Source: Pelobates cultripes
Taxonomy: Eukaryota > Chordata > Amphibia > Anura > Pelobatidae
Assembly: GCA_933207985.1 (NCBI GenBank)
Contig: OW240915.1
Location: 263,714,918-263,778,917, forward strand
Reading direction: 5' to 3'
DNA length: 64,000 nt
Shown: one piece after another, positions 31,110 to 43,680 of the stretch
How positions within the stretch are numbered: the first letter of the stretch is position 1
Layout: each line of letters begins with the position of its first letter
Program-made: the position numbers and the translations under genes
The notes under the pieces: generated by a model
Told to the model about the DNA's origin: nothing
The model's database searches: none
The model's input: only the letters and a program-made list of their open reading frames with translations

Positions 31110-33490
31110 AGTGTTCTTTTTACGCTGTATACATTTATTTTAACTTTTTAGTTTTACTTCTCTATTTTCATCACTAAACCTAGTGAATTTCTAACCTGGT
31201 CTTTTTGATGTTATCAGCTGTTAGCACCAGTGATCCAGTCATAGGGACTAGACCACCTAAAGCCATTACAGAGCACAGTATAGCTATATTGTGAGGATAT
31301 AGCATTTATTATACACTCTGAACCAGCTATATTGTGAGTATATGACATTTTCATCTTATTAGATACATTGCTGTATGGTTTTACACTATTTTTCTAGCTC
31401 TGAAGTAGAATATCTTTAATATTATATAATATATATAACATTTTTAACATACATTTTTTGACAATTCCCAAACATTTGGTGATATGCGTATATGACCAGT
31501 CAAGGCTGGTCTATATGGGCAGGTGGGACAGAAGCCCCAGTTTTTTTATTGTTAAAAATAATCTAATCGATTTGTATTGTAAGGACTACGGATCAGTATG
31601 TATCTGTCATGATTAAATCTGCATTTCCATTCTCCCCTTTATTGATAACTGGAGGTGCAGTTTTTTTGGACAGGTTATGGCATCTCATGAGATAAAATGC
31701 CTAGAGCCCAACAAGTCAGGGAGGGGAGTGCCCCATCATTTTTAAACTTTACCGGTCTCCACTGATAAATGCAGTTTTGTAGCTAATAGTTTGACTAAGT
31801 GTATTTTCTTTGTACTAAACCTGTTTAGTTTGTTTTTTTAAATCTTTTAAAATTATTGTGTGCTATTGGTATGGTGTCTCAGTTTTTTTGCCTTATATTC
31901 TATATTTATTTTCCTTTAATGTTGTTCTTTACATGATGGAGTGCTTGGCCTTTTTTGCCTACTCAGGCGTAGATGTATTTTGCTGCCCCCAATTCCCCAC
32001 CTCACCCCCCCAAAAATATATACATTTTCACTTGTGTGTCCCTTAGTCACTCTCATTTGTATTTTTATGCTCTCTTTTGAATATCTTACCCTCCTTAGTA
32101 TATCCAGCCTCTTTGTGTGTCTCTTTCTACCCCAGTTCCTTTCTGTTTCCTATGTGTCTTTCCCACTGTGTCTCTTTGGCTCTTCTCAGTTCTCCTGGGT
32201 GTCTCCACCTCAGCCCATATCTGTCTCTTTTGCCCTTTCGCCAGCCCTTCTGTGTCATTTTGTCATCCCTCTGTCTCTTAGTCCCTCCCAGGTCCTCTGT
32301 CTCTTTCACCCCTTACTTAGCTCCTGTGTCTCTTTGTCCCCCCCAGCCCCTCTGTATGTCTGTTTCTTTCTTCCTTCCTCCCTTTTTGTGTGTCTCTTTC
32401 TCCCCTTCACAGTCCCTCTGTGTCTCTTCGTGTACCACCAAGCTCCCGTCTGTCTCTTTTGCCCCCCAACTCTCATTTGAGAACTCTCCCCTTCCCCCAT
32501 GCCAGTTTACTACCCTCTTGTAGTATTGCTGAGCAACAGACAGTGGTAGATGAGCTTCTGTTTCCTCAACATGGTCTGACAGGAAGCAGTTTGTTGTTGT
32601 CTGTGAGCACTTTCTGTCAGACCAGTTAGAGGATACAAAAGCTCCTCTACCATGGTCCGCTGCTCGGCCATGCTACAATGACTGACTGATAGGAGGGGAG
32701 CACCATGCAGTGTGCTCGCCAGCTGCAGGTCAAATAAATCTTGCGGCTCTTTGGGCCAGTGTGCCTAATGCGGTTCCCTGTGCTGCCTTATGGTAACGCC
32801 AGCCTTGAGTGCTTCCAGGCTCAGTTTTTTTTAATTGTTATATTAATGCCTATTTTTCTCTTTCCTCCCTTTTTTTCACTTAGTCATTTAGGAGTACCTC
32901 CTTTTATGCTTGCCTTTTCTTTCTGGTCTTCAGTATTGCTTCTGAGCAAGCGCCTTACAATGCAAAAATGCATTGTGCGTGATTCTGTAATATTTTTCTG
33001 TTGGTTTGTGGGGGTTTTTTCTCACTTCAAAATGACTGTGGTATTGAGGTCACTAGATCTTGTCATTTTATGTAATCTATAACCTGGACATTGTAAAAGG
33101 GGTTGCCTAATTGATGTTTGGTTTGGTGGACCTGCCAGCTAACGTAATTTTTTCCCCTTGTTGCAAGGACTGCTTTTACAGCATAAATACCCATATCACA
33201 ACAATGAGCAAAGGTGGTTATGATGCTATTGTCCCTCGAACTCAAAGATGCAAACAACAATCACTTTATTATACTTGTTCATGGTTATGGTATGCTTATT
33301 GTAGTGTTTATATAATGATCATAGCTTACTATGCTTACAAAATAGATTTGCTAACTTTGTCTGTTTAGCAAACTTTCTGTTAACTCATGTTAATTTACCA
33401 CAGCTGCTTGATGAATGAATAGCCTGTATTGAAATTTGCAGCTAACCTATTATGTAGTAAAGATTTGTGGTTAACATGAAAAAGTATTTG
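31110..33490. other. Unannotated DNA with a CT-rich tract
   Basis: A T/C-rich tract at about 32040-32500 repeats CCTCTGTGTCTCTTT-like units and yields spurious Leu/Ser/Pro frames on the plus strand. The rest has no recognised feature. Confidence 0.5.
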
Positions 33491-34035
33491 AACAGGCAAA
33501 ACGCGTCAAGTGGAACATATATTCCTAATTTTAGATTATCTTATTGTTTTTATTTCTTTGTTAAATAAATAGTTACTTTTTTATATTACTATTTGTTTTT
33601 GCTCGCTACCTGGTACCAGTATATCCATAGGTGGGGATTATACCACTCATGCTGTTTTAACTACAGCAACTCTTGCTCTACTAAATGCAAGTACATTACT
33701 TCTTTTTAATTTTATCTATTAGTACTCACTACACCATTGGAGTTTTCTTGCTTTTTCTTGCCTCTATATACACCACCCATACCGGCATTTTTGTCTGGAG
33801 CACCAGCACCACCTATACCACTGCATATCCTTAGAGAGGGATTATACCGTCCACGTGACATAGCAGAGCTCTTAGCTCAGTCAAACGTGAGTGGTTCTCA
33901 TATAGCTGCTATTTGTATAATTTGTACTTTACCATATTGTACTGTACCATTATTGTCTTTTCTATTATTCTGAGGTTCAAACTATTGTATCCCCTGAAGA
34001 TCTATGTACGTATAAATCTTGGGCGCAGTATACAC
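33490..34035. repeat. Unknown repeat near an AAACGCGT box
   Basis: Begins near GGCAAAACGCGTCAAG and runs to the CR1 junction at 34036. Blocks such as GGGATTATACC occur twice (33637 and 33839) and CACTACACCATTGGAG reads like repeat text. Its position after an AAACGCGT box parallels 31.1 kb, suggesting a retroelement 3' region, possibly Penelope-like. This is inference. Confidence 0.3.
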
Positions 34036-36052
34036 CATATACCTTTTTATATAAAAGTTGCACTGCTGAAGGCAACAGAAAATTGCATTAGGCTTGTAAG
34101 TAAAAGAAAAAAATTCAAGAAATCACTGTGGTACTCCGCAGATGTGGCCAAAATGTGTTTAGAAGAAGAGGATAAAGGTCTAGCTGACTACCTCAATGAA
34201 TATTTTTGTTCAGTATTTACAGATGAACATAAAGTTAAGGGGCCTCATTTAGGAAAAAGGACAAAAGGAGTCATTTGTTACATGTGAGTATACAGAGAAA
34301 GGTTCTATTTCAACTGTCAAAAGTAAAGACAAATAAGTCAATGGGGCCTGATGGAATACACCAGTGGTGGGATTCAGCAGGTTCTCATGGTTCGTGTGAA
34401 CCTGTTACTAAAATGTAACAAGTTCGCTGAACCAGTGATTAAAATGGCCAACTGAGGGGTCAGCCCTTGACCCCTCCGTAGTCTGCCAGAGGCTCCCTGT
34501 CTGCAGCTCCGCCGGGTGCAGAGCTGTAGACTATGGTGTAGAGATCTCGCAATCTCCGGACAGTCAGAGCATTGCCGCGGGTTACCACGGCAACGATGTG
34601 CCACATCAAGTGCTGGAGATCACGAGATCTCTACTCGATAGTCTGCAGCCCTGAACCCGGCAAAGCTGCAGACAAGGAGCCTCTGGCAGACTGGCTACCT
34701 ACCCCACTGGACCATCTTGGAGGTGGAGGAGGAGGAGGAGGAGGAGGAGGAGGAGACCTCCACTGGGTCACCAGGGAATGGATAGCAGAAAAAAAGTGTA
34801 TTTCACTAAGCCACAGCCTTCCCACATGCTACCAGCCCCCCCCACACACTACCATCCCCACCAGCTGTCACCATCCCCAACACTGACTGTCACCATCCCC
34901 TCACACTACCACCACCATCATCCCCCCCACTGTCACCACTTCCCACACTGTCACGAATACCCCCACTGTCATAATATACCAAGTATATCATTGATATGGC
35001 ATGATATACCAATTTTATACATTTGATGCTCATTGACATGATATACAAGGTTAAGGCATTTATTAAATTAATAGCATTACCCTGCCACCCATGTGTTTTT
35101 GCCAACCAGGGCATATATGTGTGACTGCATTGATGTGCTTGTGTGTGTGCGCGCATAACTTGGGGTGGGGGTGATTGGAGTAATGGTTCCAGGCAGCACA
35201 ATGTCTTCGGCCAACCATGAGGAGTTGGAAACATGGTCGGAACTAGTGACTAAAAATTTTTGAATCCCACTACTGGAATACACCCAAAAGTTATTAAAAC
35301 AGCTTAGTGGTGTACTAGCAAAACCATTAACAGATTTATTTAACCAATCATTGTTAACAGGAGTAGTCCCAGAAGATTTGAAATTAGTGAATGTTGTGCC
35401 CATTCACAAGAAAGTTAGTAGGGAGAAGTCTGGCAACTATAGGCCAGTAAGCCTTACTTCAGTAGTGGGGAAAGTAATAGAAAAAGGATGCAATTGTTTA
35501 ACATCTAAAATCACATGGATTTCAAGATCAGAGAGAACATGGGTTTACTTCAGGGAGATCATGCCAAACTAATCATATTGATTTTTTTGATTGGGTAACT
35601 AAAATAATAGATCAGGGTGGTGCAGTAGACATTGCTTACCTAGATTTCAGTAAGGCTTTTGACACTGTTGCAGATAGAAGGATTATCAATAAACTGCAAT
35701 CTTTATCCAATATTATTGAATGGGTAAGGCAGTAGCTGAGTAACAGGCAACAAAGGGTTGTAGTCAATGGAGTATATTCAAATCATGGTCTTGTCACCAG
35801 TGGGGATCACCTCTTGTCACCTCAGGTATCTGTACGTGGACCTATTCTCTTTAATATTTTTATTAGTGATATTGCAGAAGGTCTTGATGGTAAGGTATGT
35901 CTTTTTGCTGATGATACTAAGATATGCAACAGGGTTGATGTTCCAGGAGGTATAAGCCAAATGGCAAATGATTTAGGTAAAATAGAAATATGGTCAGAGT
36001 TGTGGCAGCTGACATTTAATGTGGATAAGTGAAAGATAATGCATCTTGGCAG
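34036..36052 (+). pseudogene. CR1 ORF2 linker and reverse transcriptase, broken
   Basis: The plus strand encodes the region following the endonuclease: ATENCIRLVSKRKKFKK, YSADVAK, then after an internal deletion EEDKGLADYLNEYFCSVFTDE. Reverse transcriptase motifs follow the hAT insertion: PEDLKLVNVVPIHKK, NYRPVSLTSVVGKVIE, a DFSKAFDTV-like motif A near 35650, LSPQVSVRGPILFNIFISDI and LFADDTKI with the catalytic Asp pair near 35905. Frameshifts and stops are frequent. The hAT element interrupts it at 34362-35275. The coding region stops at 36052 in FNVDK-xKIMHLG, where other repeats intervene; the 3' end of the same family resumes at 36956. Confidence 0.87.
34362..35275. mobile_element. Non-autonomous hAT in CR1, perfect 8-bp duplication
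   Basis: The ends CAGTGGTGGGATTCA and TGAATCCCACTACTG are inverted repeats (one mismatch). GAATACAC flanks both sides (34354-34361 and 35276-35283). The 914-bp body has a GGA-type purine run at 34722-34755, several CACTACCACC-like repeats (34840-34975) and no transposase. It lies in the CR1 reverse transcriptase between the PDG block and its continuation. Confidence 0.95.
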
Positions 36053-36955
36053 GGCTGCCATCAGAAATGTTGGGGCCCCTGACACAGCTCAAGGTCTGGG
36101 CCCCCCGGTGCCTGCACCCGAGTCCGCCCAAAGTGCTGCCCCCCCCCCGAATCCGCCCACAGGGATGCAGTGTCTGCAGGGCCGGTGCAAGGATTTTTGC
36201 CGCCCTAGGCAAAAGTAAAGTTTGCCGCCCCCCCATGTGACATCACAATGCCCCACCCATATGATCTGCCATGTTAACTAACACCAGTGCTGCAGTGCCG
36301 CCGTGTTTACATTAAAAGGCCTGCAGGGACAGGCTAGACACCAGAACCACTACATTAAGCTGCAGTGGTTCTGGGGACTATAGTGTCCCTTTAATGTGAG
36401 GTAAATTAGAGATTAGTGCCACGAATAATATACTAGATTGCCTACTTACAACCAGATGAGGATGATGATGGGCTCTGGCTGCCGTCTGGCTCCACTGGTC
36501 TGGTGTACAACAGGCTCTCTGGAGGCGGTTTGTAACTGTGGTCACAAAAATCACTGTTCAGAGAGAACGGGAAGCAGCTCCATTTTTTTGAGGGCCCTTT
36601 ACACAGCTCAAGGTCTGGGTCCCAGGGTCCACCTTCATGTTCCACCAATGAGTTTGTTCACAGGGAGTGGAGTGTGTGTGTGGGGGATGTCCTGATTTGT
36701 GTAAGGAATGCATTGTGTGAATCTGTGTTTGTATGTGTAAGGGCTGCAAGATGAGTTTGTTTATGTATGGGATGCAGTGTGTGTGTGTAAGGGATGCATT
36801 GCTTGTGTTCGTGTGTCTGTGTGTAATGCATTGTGTGTTTTTCTGTGTGCAAGGGGTGCATTGTGTGTGATGAATGTCAGTCTCTCCACCTCCCCCCCTC
36901 TCCCTCCAATTTCCTTCCTCTCCCCTCCAATTTCCTTCCTCTCCCCCGTCCCTCA
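36053..36955. repeat. Mosaic of short repeats between CR1 parts
   Basis: Contents in order: a hAT-like CAGGGCTGCCATCAGAAATG (36053); CAGGGCCGGTGCAAGGATTT with GCCGCCCTAGGC (36179); a module ACTACATTAAGCTGCAGTGG ending CTATAGTGTCCCTTTAA (36350-36394) related to the TTAA elements; a second CACAGCTCAAGGTCTGGG (36603), also at 36082; and TG-rich DNA with a CCTCTCCC repeat (36660-36950). No complete element is delimited. Confidence 0.5.
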
Positions 36956-37358
36956 AAGGATCCTAACATGTATAGCTTGGAGGTAAGACGAGACAGGGGG
37001 GATATGATAGAAACATTTAAATACATAAAGGGAATCAACACAGTAAAGGAGGAGACTATATTTAAAAGAAGAAAAAACTACCACAACAAGAGGACATAGT
37101 CGTAAATTAGAGGGGCAAAGGTTTAAAAATAATATCAGGAAGTATTACTTTACTGAGAGGGTAGTGGATGCATGGAATAGGCTTCTAGTTGAAGTGGTAG
37201 AGGTTAACACAGTGAGGGAGTTTAAGCATGCGTGGGATAGGCATTAGGCTATCCTAGCTATAAGATAAAGCCAGGGACTAATTAAAGTATTTAGAAAATT
37301 GGGCAGACCAGATGGGCTGGATGGTTCTTATCTGCCGTCACATTCTATGTCTCTATGC
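36956..37358 (+). mobile_element. CR1 LINE 3' end
   Basis: The segment begins AAGGATCCTAACATGTATAG and encodes the reverse transcriptase end (VRRDRGDMIETFKYIKG), then the 3' region with GGGCAGACCAGATGGGCTGG and a short CTATGTCTCTATG tail. It may be the 3' end of the copy at 34036-36052, since the missing interval is small and orientation agrees. Confidence 0.88.
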
Positions 37359-38149
37359 CAGTGGTAGTAATATTTGGGGATTGATGTGTATATTACTTTT
37401 TACACCAGTAGGTGGCAATAAACTAATAGAAGTTACACAAAACTTCATAAAAAGCAATCTTTTAAAGCACGCACAGACTCGTTTTAAAGAAATTTGATAC
37501 TTAATGAAAAAATGTTTAAGAACTGTCAAAACTGAAATATGAGATACTGCACAGAACACTATTTGCAAAATGTGTGACTGATATATTAAACAATATTATG
37601 TAGACTCAAAGCTTAATGCTTTTATATAAATTTGTATGCATAGTAATGAAAGAATTTGCTCTTTAGTTTAAATTTAAAGGCAATTATTGAAATAGGATGG
37701 ACAATTGTTTAATAAGCACCCTAGTGAATATGTGCCTAAAATTTCAAAGCTAGTGCCTTCAATGCATTGTTTAAACAAACTATGTAACTCAAGAGAGGAA
37801 ATGAATGATGTTAAAATGACAGAAACTGTAGACAACATAGTACCTTGTGCTGACTTTTGAAATGTGTGCTCTCACAAAAACCCCTTAACATGTAGAGTAT
37901 AATAATACAAAACAAAATGATCATAGTCTGTATCAATATTGTCAATACTACGTATACTAATTGTTTTAACTTTTTTTGAAGAACCTAAATTATGTTCATG
38001 GCATCCATTGAACAATCCATTTTAATTGTAAAACAAGTTAAGTGATTCAGTCTTCAGATATATTATAATACTATAACATATCGATATAAGACTCTTCCCA
38101 ATGTCAAAAGGGACTACACTAGCAAAAGCATTGCAGGTGCAATAAACAA
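37359..38149. other. Unannotated DNA left of the DIRS element
   Basis: AT-rich, no gene or repeat recognised. The DIRS element joins at 38150. Confidence 0.45.
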
Positions 38150-38336
38150 TTTTATTAAAGACACGGAGGCTCATATTATGCATAACTCTTTCTTTATTTC
38201 CTCAGCAGCAAAGATAGAGGAATATAAATATATCAGAAATGAAAGAAAAAACTGTATAGGTATACAGGCAACCAATCACATAACATAGGAAGTGAGTATA
38301 TCAGGCCTGTGTCTCCCACAATCCTCCTCTTTCTTT
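38150..38336 (+). repeat. DIRS left inverted terminal repeat
   Basis: About 187 bp from TTTTATTAAAGACACGGAGG to TCCTCCTCTTTCTT. Its complement is at 43681-43867 with few differences (CTCATATT against GAGTATT near the end). Confidence 0.96.
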
Positions 38337-39012
38337 GCTGCTTACCTCAGACAGCTAAGTATTTCACTTGTTCTTGGATTTTCATGCCTTATTATTATTT
38401 ACTGTTTCTTTGTTATTGCCTGCTATTATTGCTTATGGTCATTTGTTTCTGGTTGCCTTATCTGTGCAACCTTTCCGCTGGTGTGCTCGGGCTATCCCCT
38501 GTCTGGTGCCCTGGTTCCCATCTCAGCTCTTGGGTTTCCCCTGCGCTCTCCCTACCCCCTGCGGGTGCCGCGCAGGACCCGGTTCTGTTTTTTCCCGGCC
38601 GCGGCTGTTTCATCTGCCGCGGCCGTATTCTGCCCTGCTGTCTCTCCTCGATCGCGGGCTGCCCGCGCGGGTGAGGTGCACGCGCCCCCTCCCCCGCCGG
38701 GAGCCAGTCCGCGATCGTGCTGTTGCACGTGCAGCTGCCATTTTGGGTGGTCCGTCTAACTCCAGCGGGCGCTCACTCTGCTGCCGTGCGGCTTTGTCTC
38801 CCGGTTTCTGGGTCCCCTGAGTGCACCAGCGGGCAGGTTTTTCCCTTATATTTTATTGTGGGTTACTCAACCCTTCTGTTTTCGATCGTTTTAAAGGTAC
38901 ATCCCCTAGTCTACTATAGTGGTAATATTTAAAGATATATTTTAATATATTTTTTCTCTGGCCTTTTATACTTTATTCACTTAAAGGTTATTTTCCCTAT
39001 TATTTTGCCACC

Positions 39013-40140
39013 ATGCAGGATAGGGATGATGGGCCTGAAGGCTCCTCTAATGATTTTCATGCTGATAACCCTGAGGGAGCTATGGCCTCCCAGGAATTTC
39101 AGGCCCTGCTGGATACCACTATGGCTTCTTCATTGCAGAAGGCCTTTGCTTCAGCTATGGGGGCTGTTTCCTCCTCCTTCTCTCAGTTCCTGCATTCTAT
39201 GCTTATGCCCTCTCTAGCTACTCCTACCCTCCTGGGTGGGAGGTCCCCTTCCCCTGCCCAGACTGTGCCTGGTGCCCGTAAGGTGAAGGCAAAATCTAAG
39301 CACGTTGATTCCCACTCCTCGATGCAGGTTTTACCTGCCATGACTGACACACTGGATGTGGTCACAGACAGCGCGCACCCCACGCGCAAAAGAGCCCCTG
39401 GCCGGGCTAAAAAGGCTAGATTGTGGAAAAGGGCTAGAGCCCTGGAGGATGAGTCGGATACCGACCGGTGTGTGGAACGTGACTCTGATGCTATGGAGTA
39501 TGACTCCTTTGATGAGGGCGAGTCGGGCGAGGAATTACCCATTACGGGTATTACCCCTTCTGGTTCCTCTGCCATTGCCCTTGGTCAGACTAAGATCCCC
39601 ACTGGGGACAGTAAGGCACTTCTCGATCCCCAGGGCAACCCCCTGTTCGACCCTGATGACCTTCGCCACCCACGGTCAGCAGAATGGGTCCCTCCGGACC
39701 ATATTGCCCAATATGTGGTTAAACGCCTGCGTACCCCCCTCTCCAAGGAGGGTCGCAACAAGCTACGTGCCGAATGCCCTAGGCCCTCTCTCCCGGGCTC
39801 GGCCTCTAAGACTCCGGATATTGATCCCCAAATTGCCCAGTTCCTGAACAAGTCGGGCTGGAAGCCCAAAAAGGGATTGGATTATTCCCTCAAGGGGTGC
39901 CAAGACAAAATATTGGATGCCCTGGGCCCCCTGTCGAAATTGTACGAACTGCTGGATGCCGCTAGGGCTGGGGATTCGGTTTTGGATGTCGATGTGGCCA
40001 TTGGATGGGTCCAGAGGGCCATCTGCCTTTTGGGGAACGCGAATACCGCCATGTCTTCAGAGAGGCGTAAGGCGATTCTCCTTAAAATCGACCCCAAATT
40101 GGCTGCCATGACGGTGGCGGAACCTGACCCCCTCTAACGA
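39013..40140 (+). pseudogene. DIRS gag-like ORF, frameshifted at its 3' part
   Basis: An open frame of 374 codons starts MQDRDDGPEGSS, preceded by GCCACC, a good vertebrate start context. It should encode the structural protein of the element. A Ser/Ala-rich N-terminus, a basic stretch RKRAPGRAKKARLWKRAR (about residues 117-134), an acidic SFDEGESGEE region and a conserved-looking C-terminal part (LNKSGWKPKKGLDYSLKG, SVLDVDVAIGWVQRAI) are seen. It stops at 40137 in a C-run. The adjacent frame continues at once as NEGLLFGTSFVKDLGSYVKT and then an Arg/Gly-rich tail (PPGRGFRGSF, YPRGATSGRRPYGE), so a one-base change has cut off the nucleic-acid-binding end. The tail overlaps the start of the reverse transcriptase frame. 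Confidence 0.87.
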
Positions 40141-40253
40141 GGGCTTATTATTCGGAACCTCCTTCGTTAAAGACCTAGGTTCCTATGTGAAGACCTTTAC
40201 GGCCATAGACAAGGCCCAGACTAACATGAAACGCATGTTCGCACCCAAGATTT

Positions 40254-42192
40254 TTGGAGGGGCCGGGCGTAGCAGGAACCGTCCACCCGGCCGCGGCTTC
40301 CGAGGCTCGTTTTGGGCCACCAGAGGTTCCTTCTTTCCTTCCCGAAGATTTCAGGATACAAGGACACCTCCCTTCTTCCCGGCCAGAGGGAGATCCTGGG
40401 GCTCCAGATACCCCCGTGGTGCCACTTCGGGCAGACGTCCTTATGGTGAGTACCCCTTTTTCCCCTCTCGATCATGTACGGGTGGCAGGGCGGCTAGCCG
40501 TATTTTACCGAGGGTGGTCAAAGATAACTTCAGACGCTTGGGTTTTGCAATGTGTAAAGGGTTATCACCTGGAGTTCGTCTCTATGCCTGTCCAAGTTTC
40601 CAACCCCAGAGAGTTGTCCCTTCCGCGGGATCAAGACGAAATGATTTCCGCGGAGGTGGAAGAAATGTTCACGAAAGGTGCCATAGAGGAGATGCCGTTG
40701 GCCTCTCCAGGCTTCACGAGCAATCTTTTCCTGGTGCCAAAGAAAGGCGGCGGAGTCCGCCCGGTGATAAATCTCTGTCCCCTCAACGCGTTTCTCCGCT
40801 ACCAGCATTTCCAGATGGAGGGCATACACTGCCTTAGGGACCTCCTTCGGCAATCGGATTGGTTGGTCAAGTTAGATCTGAAGGACGCATATTTTACGGT
40901 CCCCATCGCGCTGGCACACAGAGATTACCTCCACTTCACGTGGCACGGGAGGCGATGGCGCTTTACTTGCCTGCCATTCGGCCTCTCCTCGGCTCCTTGG
41001 TGTTTCACCAAACTCATGAAGCCGGTAGTGACGTGTCTCCGCACCCATGGGGTACAATTGATTATTTACCTGGACGACATTTTGATCATGTCCCAGTCCA
41101 GGGACTCCCTACTGTTACACTTGGATTGGACGATCAACCTTCTCCAGAACTTGGGTTTTCTTGTCAACTGGGACAAGTCGGTCATGATCCCTTCACAGTC
41201 GATAGAGTTCCTGGGTTTCCAAGTGGATTCCGTCAGGCAGTTCCTGTACTTGCCGGACTCCAAGATAAAGACCATTCAAAAGGAGCTCCGGAGGGCTCTC
41301 CGGGTGCCGGATATGTCCGTCAGACAATTGGCACGGATTATCGGTCTTCTGGCGGCTTCTATTCAGGCGATATTTCCGGGCCCTCTACACTACCGTGCCC
41401 TCCAACGTCTCAAAGGTTCGTACCTCCGTTCAGATCATTCTTACGAATCCCGGATACGGCTGGACGAGGAATCCAGAGACGAGATAGTGTGGTGGTTGGC
41501 CCACATGGAGGCATGGAACGGAAGAGCCATCTTCGGTTCGATCCCGGATATCGTAATCGAATCCGACGCCAGCTTACACGGCTGGGTGCTCGTTGTGGAG
41601 ACGTTTCCACAGGAGGCAGATGGTCCGACATAGAAAAGTTCCTACACATCAGTTGTCTGGAACTTCTGGCGGGGGCCTTCGCGATTCGCAGCCTGACCCC
41701 GGTTCGAGCAAACTGCTGCGTTCTCCTCAAGATGGACAATGTGTCGGCAGTCCGGTACATAAATCACCAAAGTCCAGAATGTTGGCACTGTTGGCAAAGG
41801 ACTTTTGGCAATTTTGCCTTCTCAACAATGTCTCGGTGCAGGCGGAACACATCCCAGGTCTGGACAATTCGGGAGCGGACTGGAATTCCAGACACTTAAG
41901 AGACTCAGGGGATTGGCGCTTGCACGTCTCCGTATTCCAGGGTCTGGACAGACTATGGGGATGGTTCGAGTTGGACCTATTCGCTTCACGCCTGAACACT
42001 CAACTCCCGGAGTTTTACAGCTGGAGGCCGGATCCGGCAGCAGTGGCGACGGATGCTTTTCTCCAGGACTGGCCACCAGGCCGCCTATATGCCTTCCCAC
42101 CGTTCAGCATGATTGCTTGCACGATCTTGAAGTTGATCCGTCACAATTGTTGCCTGGCACTGATCACACCTCTGTGGAGATCCCGTCCATGA
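40254..42192 (+). pseudogene. DIRS reverse transcriptase / RNase H
   Basis: The 40254-41633 frame holds a complete-looking polymerase: entry block EEMPLASPGFTSNLFLVPKK, VRPVINLCPLN, motif A LVKLDLKDAYFTVPI, motif B CLPFGLSSAPWCFTK, motif C YLDD (41067-41078) and the LGFQVDS block. RNase H starts at IESDASLHGW (about 41560). A frameshift at about 41590 moves the rest into another frame (DIEKFLHISCLELLAG, LLKMDNVSAVRYIN) and a second near 41770 moves it again (NNVSVQAEHIPGLDNSGADW, ELDLFASRLNTQLPEFYSW), ending at 42192. All catalytic blocks are visible; only the frame breaks disable it. It lies upstream of the recombinase, the usual DIRS order. Confidence 0.92.
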
Positions 42193-42201
42193 TTCCCACG
42201 C

Positions 42202-43266
42202 TTGATGGAGTTGTCGGTGGACTACCCCCGACTGATTCCGAACTTCCAGGACCTTCTTCTGGACCCGGATGGGAACTCGCACGGACTGGTACTCGGACAT
42301 CAGTTACCTCTGATGGCGTGGCTTCTTTCAGGGGATCCTGGGTTGTCCCGAACGTTTCGCAGTCTACTCTCCTGCTCCTCGATAACGCCTGGGCTCCAGG
42401 TACGAGATCGGCCTATCGATCTTCATGGAACTCATGGTCTGGTTGGTGCATGGAACGGGCTTTGGATCCCGTATCTGCCCCTCTCCATATGATTTTGGAG
42501 TTCCTTACATTTCTGTTCGATTCGGGCAAAGCGTATCGCACTATCAACCTTTTCCGTTCCGCTATATCAGCTGGACATAAGGGTTTGGATGGTTCGCCTG
42601 TAGGCAAGCACCCTTTCGTGTGTCGCCTTCTCAAGGGCATTTGTCTCGCTCGCCCTCCCAAAGCTCGTTTCTCTGCCTTTTGGGTTAATGATGCTACAGT
42701 TTCTGTCGTCATGGTATCCTAACCAAGATTTGACCCTTAAGCAATTGTCCTCTAAGTTGGTCATGTTGCTTTGTTTGGTTTCGTGTAAGAGGGTCTCCGA
42801 TGTCAGGGCCCTTGACTGAGACGCCATTGTTTTCACCCCGGAGGGTGTTAGCTTCAACATATCCAGGAGGACGAAATCAGCTTCTAAGTCGTTTGTGTAT
42901 CCTAGATTCTCAGAGAGTCCAACACTCTGTCCGGTGGATTGCCTAAAGGCCTATCTCGAAGCTACGCAACCTCTACGTTCATCGGATTCGCATCCCTTGT
43001 TCATTTCTTTTCGTGCACCTCACCGGCCTGTTTCAACACCAACGCTGGTGCGTTGGGTACGATGGCTCCTGTCTATGGCGGGTATAGACACCGCTGTCTT
43101 CATGCCGCATTCGGTTCGGGGAGCTATGGCTTCGAAAGCATCTACAGTTGGATGTCGTTTGGAGGACATTATGCGAGCAGCGGATTGGTCTCGAGAGTTG
43201 ACCTTCCGCAATTTCTACTTCAGACCTATTGTGCACATCGCATCTCAGGTGATAGGACAGCTTTGA
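42202..43266 (+). pseudogene. DIRS tyrosine recombinase
   Basis: This enzyme would insert the circular DNA by strand exchange. The N-terminal core-binding part reads APGTRSAYRSSWNSW and TFLFDSGKAYRTINLFRSAI (42390-42570). The catalytic part follows after a frameshift near 42715: CKRVSDVRALD with the first Arg (about 42786-42815), HSVRGAMASKA with the His-x-x-Arg (43108-43119) and FRNFYFRP with the Tyr nucleophile (codon 43216-43218). Thus all four catalytic residues, R-H-R-Y, are present. A TGA stop interrupts it at about 42817, just after the first block. It ends at 43264-43266, a few bases before the internal complementary region. Confidence 0.93.
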
Positions 43267-43270
43267 ACTT

Positions 43271-43370
43271 GCATAATATGAGCCTCCGTGTCTTTAATAA
43301 AATTCCCAGATTTTACTATTAACATGACGTAAAGTCATGATTTTATTAAAGACACAGAGGCGAGTATTAT
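43271..43370 (+). repeat. DIRS internal complementary region
   Basis: 43271-43302 is the complement of the left end (38150-38181), and 43305-43370 is the complement of the extreme right end (43839-43904). The two halves meet at GGGAATTTT on the complementary strand, which would be the junction when the two ends are joined in a circle. This is the hallmark by which DIRS restores termini during replication. Confidence 0.95.
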
Positions 43371-43680
43371 TCCCTCCCTCCCTCCCTGTGTGGGGTATGG
43401 GGTGAGATGCGATTGGCATATTCAGGTACGTTGAGGTTTGATCGGTTTTATTTGATTTTCATGTATTTTGTATGGTTATATTGATTAATTATATCTATTA
43501 TATTTTTCAGGTTTCCAGTTTTGTCATATGAATATTCGACAGTCTGTTTTTTGGTAAGCCCACAGTTTGGAGTTTGGTTATTACCATATTTCTCTCTCTC
43601 TTTTAGCTTGAGGTTATTGGTTTGTTCCGGTTTTGGCCTGAGTGGGATATCGTTTTTCTTACCTGGTCTTCGGTTTTCGC
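43371..43680 (+). other. DIRS 3' region between ICR and right repeat
   Basis: About 310 bp with CCCTCCCTCC at the start and T-rich DNA after it. An open frame at 43521-43814 overlaps the right terminal repeat and has no known motif, so I regard it as chance. Confidence 0.6.

Noticed and set aside
31941..32523. Leu/Ser/Pro-rich open frames of 148-179 codons
   Set aside because: Produced by a CT-rich simple repeat (CCTCTGTGTCTCTTT-like units), with parallel frames open in the same tract.
38292..38820. Overlapping GC-rich open frames before DIRS gag
   Set aside because: They begin inside the terminal repeat, overlap each other in three frames and show no motif; this is more likely untranslated leader.
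40859..41899. 346-codon frame within the DIRS pol
   Set aside because: Its first 240 codons are an out-of-frame shadow of the reverse transcriptase; only the end (from about 41590) is genuine RNase H after a frameshift.
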